From Owenweeksia hongkongensis DSM 17368 (GTDB lineage: Bacteria; Bacteroidota; Bacteroidia; Flavobacteriales; Schleiferiaceae): a stretch of 64,000 nt of DNA. The position numbers and the translations under genes were made by a program. The stretch spans positions 2,046,001 to 2,110,000 of the forward strand of contig NC_016599.1 in the NCBI RefSeq assembly GCF_000236705.1, given 5' to 3'. The notes below the pieces were generated by a model. That model made no database searches and had not been told where the DNA came from. It was given only the letters and a program-made list of their open reading frames with translations. Shown here piece by piece: positions 44,241-51,248 of the stretch (positions are counted from its first letter, which is position 1; each line of letters starts with the position of its first letter).

Positions 44241-45002
44241 CTATTTCTTCTTTTTGTTCTTTTTGCTTTCGCGATACTCGTCTACCGATTTCTGCTTTTC
44301 AAACTCAGCAATCAGCACTTTGATGTCGTCCTTTAGCTTATTCACTTCATCCGGACTCAAACCATTATACACAGCTTTGATGTTGCCGTGCTCATCCAAC
44401 CCACTTCGTATTCTTCCTTTCCAGTCTACAAGCACCAGGTTTTCTGAATGAAGAAATCCACCATCGGCAAATTCGTCCTCCATGGCATTTGTAAAATAAC
44501 CCTGAGCTGTTTTATAGATTTCATCCTGATTTCCCGTAAGGAAATACCAGCGACCGGGAGTAGCACCGATTCTCTTCTCGTATGCCTTTAAAACTTCAAC
44601 TGTATCATGGTTTGGGTCTACCGAAAAGGAAACAATTCTGAAGTGATCGTACCCCTTAAACCGCTCTTGAACCTGCGCTACATTATAGTTCATGGCAGGA
44701 CAAATACTTGGGCAGGATGTAAAGAAAAAGTTGGCTAGGTAGATTTTACCTTCCAAATCTTTTGATGACAGTGTGCTATCATCTTGCGTGGTATATTCCC
44801 ATGAAGGAATGGTGTAATAAGCTGTATCCACCACTTCTTCGCCATCATCATTTAATACAGTTATTGCTTCTTTAGGACCAACGTATTTCAGTTTAATAAA
44901 GAAGTTTTCTTCGGCACTATAAACGAAGAAAAAGTAAACTAAAAAGGGTAGTACTAATATAGAAACCAGCACTACCCTTTTAAGATATTTTGTATTATTC
45001 AT
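44241..45002 (-). CDS. SCO family copper chaperone
   Basis: Thioredoxin-fold protein of 253 residues delivering copper to the CuA site of cytochrome oxidase. An N-terminal anchor (VVLVSILVLPFLVYFFFVY) is followed by the copper-binding Cys pair in FFFTSCPSICPAMN and the later His in FLHSENLVLVD; all three ligands are present. The C-terminus is Lys-rich. It is placed between the subunit IV and DUF420 genes with gaps of 7 and 1 bases. A related role as a thiol-redox protein is possible, but context favours oxidase assembly. Confidence 0.95.
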   Translation of the reverse strand: MNNTKYLKRVVLVSILVLPFLVYFFFVYSAEENFFIKLKYVGPKEAITVLNDDGEEVVDTAYYTIPSWEYTTQDDSTLSSKDLEGKIYLANFFFTSCPSICPAMNYNVAQVQERFKGYDHFRIVSFSVDPNHDTVEVLKAYEKRIGATPGRWYFLTGNQDEIYKTAQGYFTNAMEDEFADGGFLHSENLVLVDWKGRIRSGLDEHGNIKAVYNGLSPDEVNKLKDDIKVLIAEFEKQKSVDEYRESKKNKKKK

Positions 45003-45009
45003 ATCACAA

Positions 45010-45351
45010 TTACACCTTCATGTAACTACCTTCTGAAAGCACGATAAATGCCAGGTAAGGAATAAGAATTATTGCAGGAAGGGCAAGTGTCCAAACCAAG
45101 TTTTTTCGTTCAAACTTAACGTGCATAAATTCTGCAACGATATAAAATGCTTTTACCAAAGTAAGAACGATGAAAATAATGTTCAATACTGAAGTTCCCA
45201 TAAAATGACCCATTAGAAACTCAGGCTTAATGAGACCCAATATTACTTCTACCGCAGTAACTACCAATAGAAGAATAAAAACTTTCCATATCCACCAGAT
45301 TCCTTCTGGACTTTCGTGGTGCTCACTTGGAAGATTAGGATTATGTGACAT
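45010..45351 (-). CDS. Cytochrome c oxidase subunit IV family protein
   Basis: A 113-residue protein with three membrane helices (WKVFILLLVVTAVEVILGLI, NIIFIVLTLVKAFYIVAEFM, TLALPAIILIPYLAFIVL), matching the CoxIV/CyoD-like prokaryotic subunit. The HVKFERKNL loop after helix 2 is characteristic. It is a minor structural subunit of the heme-copper oxidase. It lies 35 bases after the larger subunit III gene. Subunits I and II are not in this window. Confidence 0.92.
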   Translation of the reverse strand: MSHNPNLPSEHHESPEGIWWIWKVFILLLVVTAVEVILGLIKPEFLMGHFMGTSVLNIIFIVLTLVKAFYIVAEFMHVKFERKNLVWTLALPAIILIPYLAFIVLSEGSYMKV

Positions 45352-45386
45352 ATCTAAAAGACTTTATAAAGTTTATTCTGAAATAA

Positions 45387-46304
45387 TTAAACAAGGTAGA
45401 AGAAGGTAAATACGAATACCCATACAAGGTCTACAAAGTGCCAGTAAAGACCAACTTTCTCTACCATTTCGTAATGTCCTCTCTTTTCATAAGTACCCAT
45501 TACCACGTTAATGAAAATGATAATGTTGATTACCACTCCAGAGAATACGTGGAAACCGTGGAAACCAGTGATAAAGAAGAAGAAATCAGCAAAAAGCACA
45601 TTTCCGTATTCGTTCTGTACCAAGTTTGCTCCTTGCACTACACCTGCCTTTTCAGCAAGTTTAAGGGCTTCACCTCTTTCAAAGATTTCACCATTTTTAC
45701 CTGGTCTGCGCAGAGTGTACTGATCGTTAGCTTTGAAAGCATTGAACATTTGCTCATCAGTATACTCAGTTCCATGACCATGAGCATCAGGACCATCAAT
45801 AAGGGTACGCAACGGCACCACCTTACCTTCCATATCACTAATGTAAACTACAGTTCGGTCTTCAATTTGAATAGCTCCTTTATCTCCATTGATAAAGTGA
45901 CCCCATTCCCAAGCTTGTGAAGCCAAGAAAAAGAAACCACCAATAATGGTAAGTCCCATCCAGAGCATCACACCTTTCTTGTTCATCTTATGGCCGGCAT
46001 CTACTGCCATTACCATAGTTACCGAACTAAGGATAAGAATAAAGGTCATCAGCGCCACATAAAGAAGCGGTGCATCACCTTCTACAAAAGGGAAGTGAGT
46101 AAATACTTCTTCGGCAATAGGCCAGGTATCTTCGTACTTAAAACGTACAAGCCCCATTGCGGCAAGAAATCCTGAAAAAGTAAGGGCATCTGATAATAGG
46201 AAAAACCACATCATCAGTTTACCATAGCTAGCACCAAAAGGTTGCCTTCCTCCACCCCATAATGGGCGTGCGTTGTGTTCCATTGTAGCTCCGTCAGCCA
46301 TCAT
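45387..46304 (-). CDS. Cytochrome c oxidase subunit III (long form)
   Basis: A 305-residue oxidase subunit III with about seven membrane helices. The N-terminal GKLMMWFFLLSDALTFSGFL and C-terminal ITGFHGFHVFSGVVINIIIF are diagnostic, followed by YWHFVDLVWVFVFTFFY. A polar insertion of about 85 residues between helices (starting GAIQIEDRTVVYISDMEGKV) is absent from the short copy encoded next to it, and lies on one face of the membrane. It is followed by subunit IV and preceded by the second subunit III gene. Confidence 0.94.
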   Translation of the reverse strand: MMADGATMEHNARPLWGGGRQPFGASYGKLMMWFFLLSDALTFSGFLAAMGLVRFKYEDTWPIAEEVFTHFPFVEGDAPLLYVALMTFILILSSVTMVMAVDAGHKMNKKGVMLWMGLTIIGGFFFLASQAWEWGHFINGDKGAIQIEDRTVVYISDMEGKVVPLRTLIDGPDAHGHGTEYTDEQMFNAFKANDQYTLRRPGKNGEIFERGEALKLAEKAGVVQGANLVQNEYGNVLFADFFFFITGFHGFHVFSGVVINIIIFINVVMGTYEKRGHYEMVEKVGLYWHFVDLVWVFVFTFFYLV

Positions 46305-46321
46305 TTAAAATTTTTGCAAGT

Positions 46322-46903
46322 TTAGCGAATAAATACCAAAAAGCAGAACAAATAAATCCAAAGAGCATCAAGGAAGTGCCAGTAAATGGCGCTCATATCT
46401 AATCCCTGATGATCCTCAATTGTATAAGCGTTTTTATTTGCCTGAAACAATGTTACTAATAATACTATAATACCTGACAAAACGTGAAACCAGTGCAAGC
46501 CGGCAATCACATAAACCCAAGAAGTGGCATTGTTACTTCCGGGGCCCGTAAGGTAAAGACCTCTGTCTATCAAATCTCCTGCGCCATAGTATTGTAAAAT
46601 GGCAAAGGTTACTCCTAAAACCAAAGTTAACAAAACACCAATTTTCACCAATTGAGCATTGCCTTTTTTGGCCGCTCTATGCGCAATTATCATAGTGACG
46701 CTAGAAAGAACTATGGCTGCGGTAGCATAATAAAACTGTATTGGCAACTCAAATTGCAACCAACGGTTTTCTGCCATCAATGCCGATCTGCTCACCACAT
46801 ATCCGCTGGTCAAACCTGCAAAGGTCATCACTATACTAGCAATACCAATCCAGAGTAGCGGTTTGCGAACCTTTCTCTTTTGTTCGGGAAGTAATACGCC
46901 CAC
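46322..46903 (-). CDS. Cytochrome c oxidase subunit III (short form, GTG start)
   Basis: A 193-residue subunit III paralog with five membrane helices, beginning GTG three bases after the cyoE stop codon. It has LHWFHVLSGIIVLLVTLF and IYWHFLDALWIYLFCFLVFI, the two His-rich helices that define the family. It lacks the long polar insertion of the neighbouring copy. Two adjacent subunit III genes are normal in flavobacterial caa3/aa3-type clusters. Confidence 0.93.
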   Translation of the reverse strand: MGVLLPEQKRKVRKPLLWIGIASIVMTFAGLTSGYVVSRSALMAENRWLQFELPIQFYYATAAIVLSSVTMIIAHRAAKKGNAQLVKIGVLLTLVLGVTFAILQYYGAGDLIDRGLYLTGPGSNNATSWVYVIAGLHWFHVLSGIIVLLVTLFQANKNAYTIEDHQGLDMSAIYWHFLDALWIYLFCFLVFIR

Positions 46904-46906
46904 TAC

Positions 46907-47830
46907 TTATATAAATTTATCGATTACATATACCAACTGTACCACAGGCAGGTATATAATACTGGCAAACATCAGCGCACGAGCATCTTTAATTTCGCGC
47001 GTTTTGAAAAGCTTAATAGCTTTAATAAGGAAGAAAATTCCTGCTGCCAAAATAATCAAAGCGGCTACCCAGCTTAAGCTAAGACTTCCGGTAATCCCGA
47101 AAAATGGCAACAATGAAACAGGAATCGTAAATAAGGTGTAAAGTACTATTTGAGTAGCTGTGCGTGTGTCTCTTTCCCTTGAAGGCAAAAGCACATAACC
47201 AGCTTTTTTATACTCTTCGTCAGCTATCCAGCCAATAGCCCAAAAGTGAGCAAACTGCCATAAAAACTGCATGGCAAACAACACTCCCGGCTCAATATCA
47301 AAATCATTGGTAGCAGCTACCCATCCAAGCAAAGCAGGAATAGCTCCCGGCAAGGCACCTACAAAAACAGCAATTGGTCCTACTGCTTTTAAAGGAGTGT
47401 AAACCAACACATACATGAAAAGTGCAAAGGCCCCAAAACCTACAGTCAGCGGATTAATAAGAAAAAGAAGATACAACCCAACAAATGCCATAATGGTACA
47501 GGCAATCATAGCTTCCAACACCGAAAGACGACCAGTAGGCAACGGACGATTCATGGTTCTTTTCATCAAAAGATCACGATCTCGTTCTATAATTTGATTA
47601 AAACCATTGGCAGCACCTACCACTAAAAACCCACCAATACCTAAGTATAACATGGTAAGTCCAGAAATGGCATTAGCACCCAAAAGATATCCGGCCATAG
47701 CTGAATATACCACGCTCAGATTGAGCCGCGCCTTGGTAAGCTCAGTTACTGCCTTAAACTTTCCAGAAAGGCTAATACTCTGGGTTTCTATTTTTTGAAT
47801 TTCTTCCAAGTACTGATTTTGAAGCGGCAA
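46907..47830 (-). CDS. cyoE: Protoheme IX farnesyltransferase (heme o synthase)
   Basis: Membrane prenyltransferase of 307 residues that attaches farnesyl diphosphate to heme b, making heme o for the oxidase encoded downstream. The Asp-rich motif is ANGFNQIIERDRDLLMKRTM, followed by NRPLPTGRLS, and the second conserved stretch is YTPLKAVGPIAVFVGALPGA. It has about nine helices. It starts at TTG (47830): an in-frame TAA lies 15 bases upstream and no ATG intervenes. It heads the oxidase assembly cluster. The 152-base gap upstream holds the 8-bp repeat arrays. Confidence 0.95.
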   Translation of the reverse strand: MPLQNQYLEEIQKIETQSISLSGKFKAVTELTKARLNLSVVYSAMAGYLLGANAISGLTMLYLGIGGFLVVGAANGFNQIIERDRDLLMKRTMNRPLPTGRLSVLEAMIACTIMAFVGLYLLFLINPLTVGFGAFALFMYVLVYTPLKAVGPIAVFVGALPGAIPALLGWVAATNDFDIEPGVLFAMQFLWQFAHFWAIGWIADEEYKKAGYVLLPSRERDTRTATQIVLYTLFTIPVSLLPFFGITGSLSLSWVAALIILAAGIFFLIKAIKLFKTREIKDARALMFASIIYLPVVQLVYVIDKFI

Positions 47831-47884
47831 ATTTACTACCCATTAATCGGGTATCCAAAATAGAATGATTCTAACTTAAGGGAG

Positions 47885-47924
47885 GTTGAATTGTTAATTT
47901 GACAACAAGTTAACTGGTCAATCA
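47885..47924. repeat. Five-unit 8-bp degenerate tandem array (left arm)
   Basis: Five octamers in register: GTTGAATT, GTTAATTT, GACAACAA, GTTAACTG, GTCAATCA. Most are variants of GTTRAYNN, with GTTAAC a palindromic core. It lies between cyoE and cysQ, and its partner array in inverted orientation is at 47948-47979. Confidence 0.75.
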
Positions 47925-47947
47925 AAAAACACACACAACTCCTTACC

Positions 47948-47979
47948 GAGTTGACTATTTAACCACTCAACAAATTAAC
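47948..47979. repeat. Four-unit 8-bp degenerate tandem array (right arm)
   Basis: Four octamers in register: GAGTTGAC, TATTTAAC, CACTCAAC, AAATTAAC (consensus NNNTYRAC). Read on the minus strand it gives GTTAATTT, GTTGAGTG, GTTAAATA, GTCAACTC, which parallels the left array unit by unit; GTTAATTT is shared exactly. Confidence 0.75.
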
Positions 47980-47982
47980 CTC

Positions 47983-48795
47983 TCACCCCTTCTTCACAAT
48001 AAACCAAGGGTTCAACAAATCTTCTTTATTGTATTCAAGTGGTAGGTTATCGTCTGGGCGTACTACCTCAAAGCCTGCATATTTTGCAATAGCGTGACCC
48101 GCTGCCGTGTCCCACTCCATCGTTGGAGCAAATCGAGGATATACATCTGCGCTACCTTCGGCTACCATACATATTTTAAGACTACTTCCGCGCGACATTA
48201 CCTCCGCATCCGGGTATTCTTTTCTTATTCCCTCAAAATATTGAGCGGTTTCATCACTCATATGCGAGCGACTGCCCACCATAGTAAATACTCTTTTTTG
48301 CTTTTCCGGCAAGGCATCAGATGCATTTAAGGTATCTTCCAAAGTATTCTTTGAGATTTTAGCCGCGGCTTCTGTAAGTCTACGGCTACCAAAACCATCT
48401 GCCCCAAAGTATAATGTGTCTTCCACAGGAACATAAATCACCCCCATAATGGGCGCTCCATTTTTTACCAGGGCAATGTTTACGGTAAACTCACCATTTC
48501 TCTTTATGAATTCTTTAGTACCATCCAATGGATCAACCACCCAAAGCAAAGGCCATTTGCTCCTTTCTTCAAAAGCAATCGATCTTCCTTCCTCACTCAA
48601 AACAGGAACACCCGTTTTCTCAAGAGTTTTCATAATTGCATTATGGGCACGTTTATCAGCAATGGTGAGAGGCGAATTGTCTTCCTTATATTCAACATCA
48701 AATTCATTCACATATACATCAAGAATTTCCTTTCCTCCATCAATAGTAGCTACAATAGCATCCTGAAGTAAAACTTTTAGATCGGCTGTGGTCAT
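47983..48795 (-). CDS. cysQ: 3'(2'),5'-bisphosphate nucleotidase CysQ
   Basis: Lithium-sensitive-type phosphatase of 270 residues that hydrolyses 3'-phosphoadenosine 5'-phosphate in sulfur metabolism. Metal-binding motifs are VLSEEGRSIAF, VVDPLDGTKEFIKRNGEFTV (about residues 88-107) and the C-terminal MEWDTAAGHAI. The sequence fits CysQ better than inositol monophosphatase because of the KEF-KRNGEFTVNIAL stretch. Single gene, with the tonB terminator upstream and the 8-bp repeat arrays immediately after its stop codon. Confidence 0.93.
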   Translation of the reverse strand: MTTADLKVLLQDAIVATIDGGKEILDVYVNEFDVEYKEDNSPLTIADKRAHNAIMKTLEKTGVPVLSEEGRSIAFEERSKWPLLWVVDPLDGTKEFIKRNGEFTVNIALVKNGAPIMGVIYVPVEDTLYFGADGFGSRRLTEAAAKISKNTLEDTLNASDALPEKQKRVFTMVGSRSHMSDETAQYFEGIRKEYPDAEVMSRGSSLKICMVAEGSADVYPRFAPTMEWDTAAGHAIAKYAGFEVVRPDDNLPLEYNKEDLLNPWFIVKKG

Positions 48796-48820
48796 GATTA
48801 AAAAATGTTAGTAGCAATAA

Positions 48821-48847
48821 AAAACCCCCACAAAATGCAGGGGTTTC
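48821..48847 (-). terminator. Intrinsic terminator downstream of the first TonB gene
   Basis: On the minus strand, GAAACCCC-type stem (48840-48846 paired with 48822-48828) and a T-rich tail lie 24 bases after the TonB stop. Confidence 0.8.
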
Positions 48848-48870
48848 AAATAGCCAATTAGACTAATATA

Positions 48871-49578
48871 TTATTGAAGCTTCGCATTGATAGGAAGCGT
48901 AAAACTCATACGTACTGACTTACCTCTTTGTTTAGCAGGAGTCATTTTTGGTAAAGACTTTACTACGCGTACCGCTTCATCATCAAGCATCTGATCTACA
49001 CCTCTAACAACTTGTACGTTAGAAATAGCTCCATTTTTCTCAATCACAAAGTTTACATATACACGCCCCTGAATACCCATCTGACGAGCCATTTCAGGAA
49101 ACTTAAAGTTCTTACCTACATATTTAAGAATCTGCTGTTGAAAACAAGCTTTCTTTTCATCGTTTGTAGACGCTTCTTCGCACCCCGGAAAAACAGGCAC
49201 CGACTCCACTACTGCAAAGCTTAGAACTTCATCAGAAACCTCTTCTTCCATTTCTATGATTTCCACTTCTTCAGTTTCATCCGTTTCTGTAGATTGAATC
49301 TCAAGCTCTTCTTCCAACTCAACATCATCCTCTACAACCTCGATCACCTCTGGTGGCGGTGGAGGTGGTGGGGGTGGTGGGGCAGTTTGCCTTTGTGTAA
49401 TCGGAATGATCTCATCGTCAATTTCCACGTCTACTTCTCCAAGATCAGAAAGACCTCCTTCGGAAGTACGCCATTGAATCATAACAATGGACAAAACTAA
49501 TGCTATAACCAAACCTACCTGAAGGAAGATTCCTCTCATTTGCTCCAGGTCAGCTTTCGGATTTTTCTTTGGTTCCAT
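48871..49578 (-). CDS. TonB family energy transducer (paralog 1)
   Basis: Inner-membrane-anchored energy transducer of 235 residues from the ATG at 49578 (MEPKKNPKADLEQMRGIFLQ; the upstream TTG is rejected). Order: short basic N-terminus, one TM helix (VGLVIALVLSIVMIQW), a run of ten prolines, an acidic spacer rich in Glu, Val and Asp, then the TonB C-terminal domain (FKFPEMARQMGIQGRVYVNF, VIEKNGAISNVQVVRGVD, SVRMSFTLPINAKLQ). It passes proton-motive force to outer-membrane receptors. No ExbB/ExbD genes are nearby. It is one of a tandem pair. Confidence 0.92.
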   Translation of the reverse strand: MEPKKNPKADLEQMRGIFLQVGLVIALVLSIVMIQWRTSEGGLSDLGEVDVEIDDEIIPITQRQTAPPPPPPPPPPEVIEVVEDDVELEEELEIQSTETDETEEVEIIEMEEEVSDEVLSFAVVESVPVFPGCEEASTNDEKKACFQQQILKYVGKNFKFPEMARQMGIQGRVYVNFVIEKNGAISNVQVVRGVDQMLDDEAVRVVKSLPKMTPAKQRGKSVRMSFTLPINAKLQ

Positions 49579-49663
49579 TAATGCTTTTTTATCGGGGCTA
49601 AAGATACATAAATTCAATTGGGCTCTACAAATGAAATTTGATTACAATTACGTTAAATCCTCA

Positions 49664-50389
49664 TTATCTGGATAGTTTAAAATTCACGGGAATGGTCATT
49701 TTCATCTTTACCTTTTTTCCTCGTTGAGTACCAGGCACAAATGTTGGCATATTCTCAATCACCCGCAATGCCTCGGTATTTAATGATTCGTAATTTCCCC
49801 GTACCACTTCCGCACTTTCCACTTCTCCAGATTTTGAAATAATAAAGGAAACGTACACTTTATCCTCCAACCTTAGTTTTTGCGCAACTGCCGGGTATTT
49901 GGTGTTTAAATTTATATATTCATTTATCCAGTCATTAAAGCACCGCTTTTGTTCATCAATGTTTATGGCAAGTTCACAATCCGATGGGCGTGCCATTTTT
50001 TCCATCATATAAAACTCTAGCGGCTCCTCTTCCAGTTCTTCTTCCTCTCCAATATCGTCAACTCCTTCTTCCGGGTTTTCTTCTGTATTTAATAGTTTAT
50101 CCCAATCTAGCTTTGGGCTATGATCCTCTCCCTCTTCCGGTGGTAAGTTCTCATTTATATCAAACTTGGGAGTTTCCGGTTTTTCCAACTCTTTTACTGG
50201 TGTAATAGTAATTGGAATATCAGGGCCAAGTCCAGCTTCAATTGGCCGGTCTTCCAATATGGGCTGAGAAATTTCCTGTCTGTACTGAAAAACTATTAAA
50301 ACAAATAGCAATGAGAGTGTAATGCCAATCATGAAAAACATAGCGCTCTTCTTTCCTAAGTCGGCCTTGGGGCTTTTTTTTGAATCCAT
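49664..50389 (-). CDS. TonB family energy transducer (paralog 2)
   Basis: Second TonB-type protein, 241 residues from the ATG at 50389 (MDSKKSPKADLGKKSAMFFM). It shares the KKxPKADL start, TM helix position, acidic middle and C-terminal domain (YPAVAQKLRLEDKVYVSFII, SKSGEVESAEVVRGNYES, KVKMKMTIPVNFKLSR) with paralog 1, but the poly-proline run is missing and its spacer is shorter on Pro and richer in Glu. This may change how far it spans the periplasm. The two genes are 85 bases apart and arose by tandem duplication. Confidence 0.9.
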   Translation of the reverse strand: MDSKKSPKADLGKKSAMFFMIGITLSLLFVLIVFQYRQEISQPILEDRPIEAGLGPDIPITITPVKELEKPETPKFDINENLPPEEGEDHSPKLDWDKLLNTEENPEEGVDDIGEEEELEEEPLEFYMMEKMARPSDCELAINIDEQKRCFNDWINEYINLNTKYPAVAQKLRLEDKVYVSFIISKSGEVESAEVVRGNYESLNTEALRVIENMPTFVPGTQRGKKVKMKMTIPVNFKLSR

Positions 50390-50437
50390 AAAAAATAAGA
50401 ATGATGTTGTAAGAGTGGGTTCCAATATGCGGAACAA

Positions 50438-50848
50438 TCAGGCTAAAGCCCGATGTGACACAACAAGCATTAGCACAAAACTCAAGGAGCCAGAAGTATT
50501 GGCCACAAAATCAAACCAATCACCAACTCTGCCAGGCACGTAGTAAGATTGAAGTAATTCTATAACTCCACCAAAAACAATGCTGATTAAGCAGCTTATA
50601 AATAGAGCTTTGCCCGAAATAGGATTACCGTATTTGAAACGGAGAAATCCAAAATATATTAGAATTGTAGCCACAAAATATATGGCTGCGTGAATGAGCT
50701 TATCGTTGAGCGATTGAAACACATTCGGAACTTCAGGGCCGGGCATAGTGCTGAAGTATAAAATAAAAATACCCCAGACCAAGGCTGGGGTAAAATGTAA
50801 TATGATATATGCAGAGTGCTTAGACTCCGGCTGCTTCTTTGTAGGCAT
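50438..50848 (-). CDS. VanZ-like family membrane protein
   Basis: A 136-residue membrane protein with four helices, of the VanZ-like type: [20 protein letters not shown] near residues 22-41 and [20 protein letters not shown], the conserved DK-xH segment. [21 protein letters not shown], with E, Q and D residues, also matches. Despite the name it is not evidence of glycopeptide resistance. Its ATG lies 29 bases inside the end of gcvH. A terminator-like hairpin lies within its own coding sequence at 50761-50792. Confidence 0.87.
   Translation of the reverse strand: MPTKKQPESKHSAYIILHFTPALVWGIFILYFSTMPGPEVPNVFQSLNDKLIHAAIYFVATILIYFGFLRFKYGNPISGKALFISCLISIVFGGVIELLQSYYVPGRVGDWFDFVANTSGSLSFVLMLVVSHRALA
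50761..50792 (-). terminator. Terminator-like hairpin inside the VanZ coding region
   Basis: Minus strand: TACCCCAG (50792-50785), seven-base loop, CTGGGGTA (50777-50770), then a tail read as TTTTTATTT. It is 28 bases past the gcvH stop codon, where a gcvH terminator would be expected. Confidence 0.65.
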
Positions 50849-51200
50849 TTACATCCAGTAGATCTACTAATTCAGAAGCATCGCTTATTTTTACTTTTAT
50901 CATCCAGCCCTCACCATAAGGGTCAGAGTTTACCACTTCTGGAGATTCTTCAATTTTTGGATTCATTTCCAAAACCTCACCAGAGATAGGCATAAACAAA
51001 TCAGAAACAGTTTTCACAGCCTCTACTGATCCAAACACTTCTTCTTTATCCAATTCTTCACCTTCAGTTTCGATTTCAACAAATACAATATCACCAAGTT
51101 CTGACTGTGCAAAGTCGGTAATACCGATAGTTGCTACATCGCCATCAATGCTAATCCACTCGTGATCTTTAGTATACTTTAGTTCTGCTGGAAAATTCAT
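50820..51200 (-). CDS. gcvH: Glycine cleavage system H protein
   Basis: Lipoyl carrier of the glycine cleavage complex, 126 residues, shuttling the aminomethyl group from GcvP to GcvT. The lipoylated Lys is K63 in [15 protein letters not shown]. The N-terminal [20 protein letters not shown] and central [17 protein letters not shown] are standard. The gcvP and gcvT genes are not in the window. It overlaps the VanZ-like gene by 29 bases and follows sprA on the same strand. A TAAATTTG box at 51218-51225 may be its promoter, without a clear -33 element. Confidence 0.97.
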   Translation of the reverse strand: MNFPAELKYTKDHEWISIDGDVATIGITDFAQSELGDIVFVEIETEGEELDKEEVFGSVEAVKTVSDLFMPISGEVLEMNPKIEESPEVVNSDPYGEGWMIKVKISDASELVDLLDVNAYKEAAGV

Positions 51201-51248
51201 GCTGTATAATTTTTGGGCAAATTTAATTTTATTTCTGGTTACTCCTTT

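Noticed and set aside
45438-45920. 160-codon frame opposite the cytochrome oxidase subunit III gene
   Set aside because: It mirrors conserved transmembrane coding on the other strand and has no recognisable protein features.
50438-50848. Glycopeptide resistance gene vanZ
   Set aside because: VanZ-like membrane proteins are widespread in Bacteroidota, and no other van gene is present.
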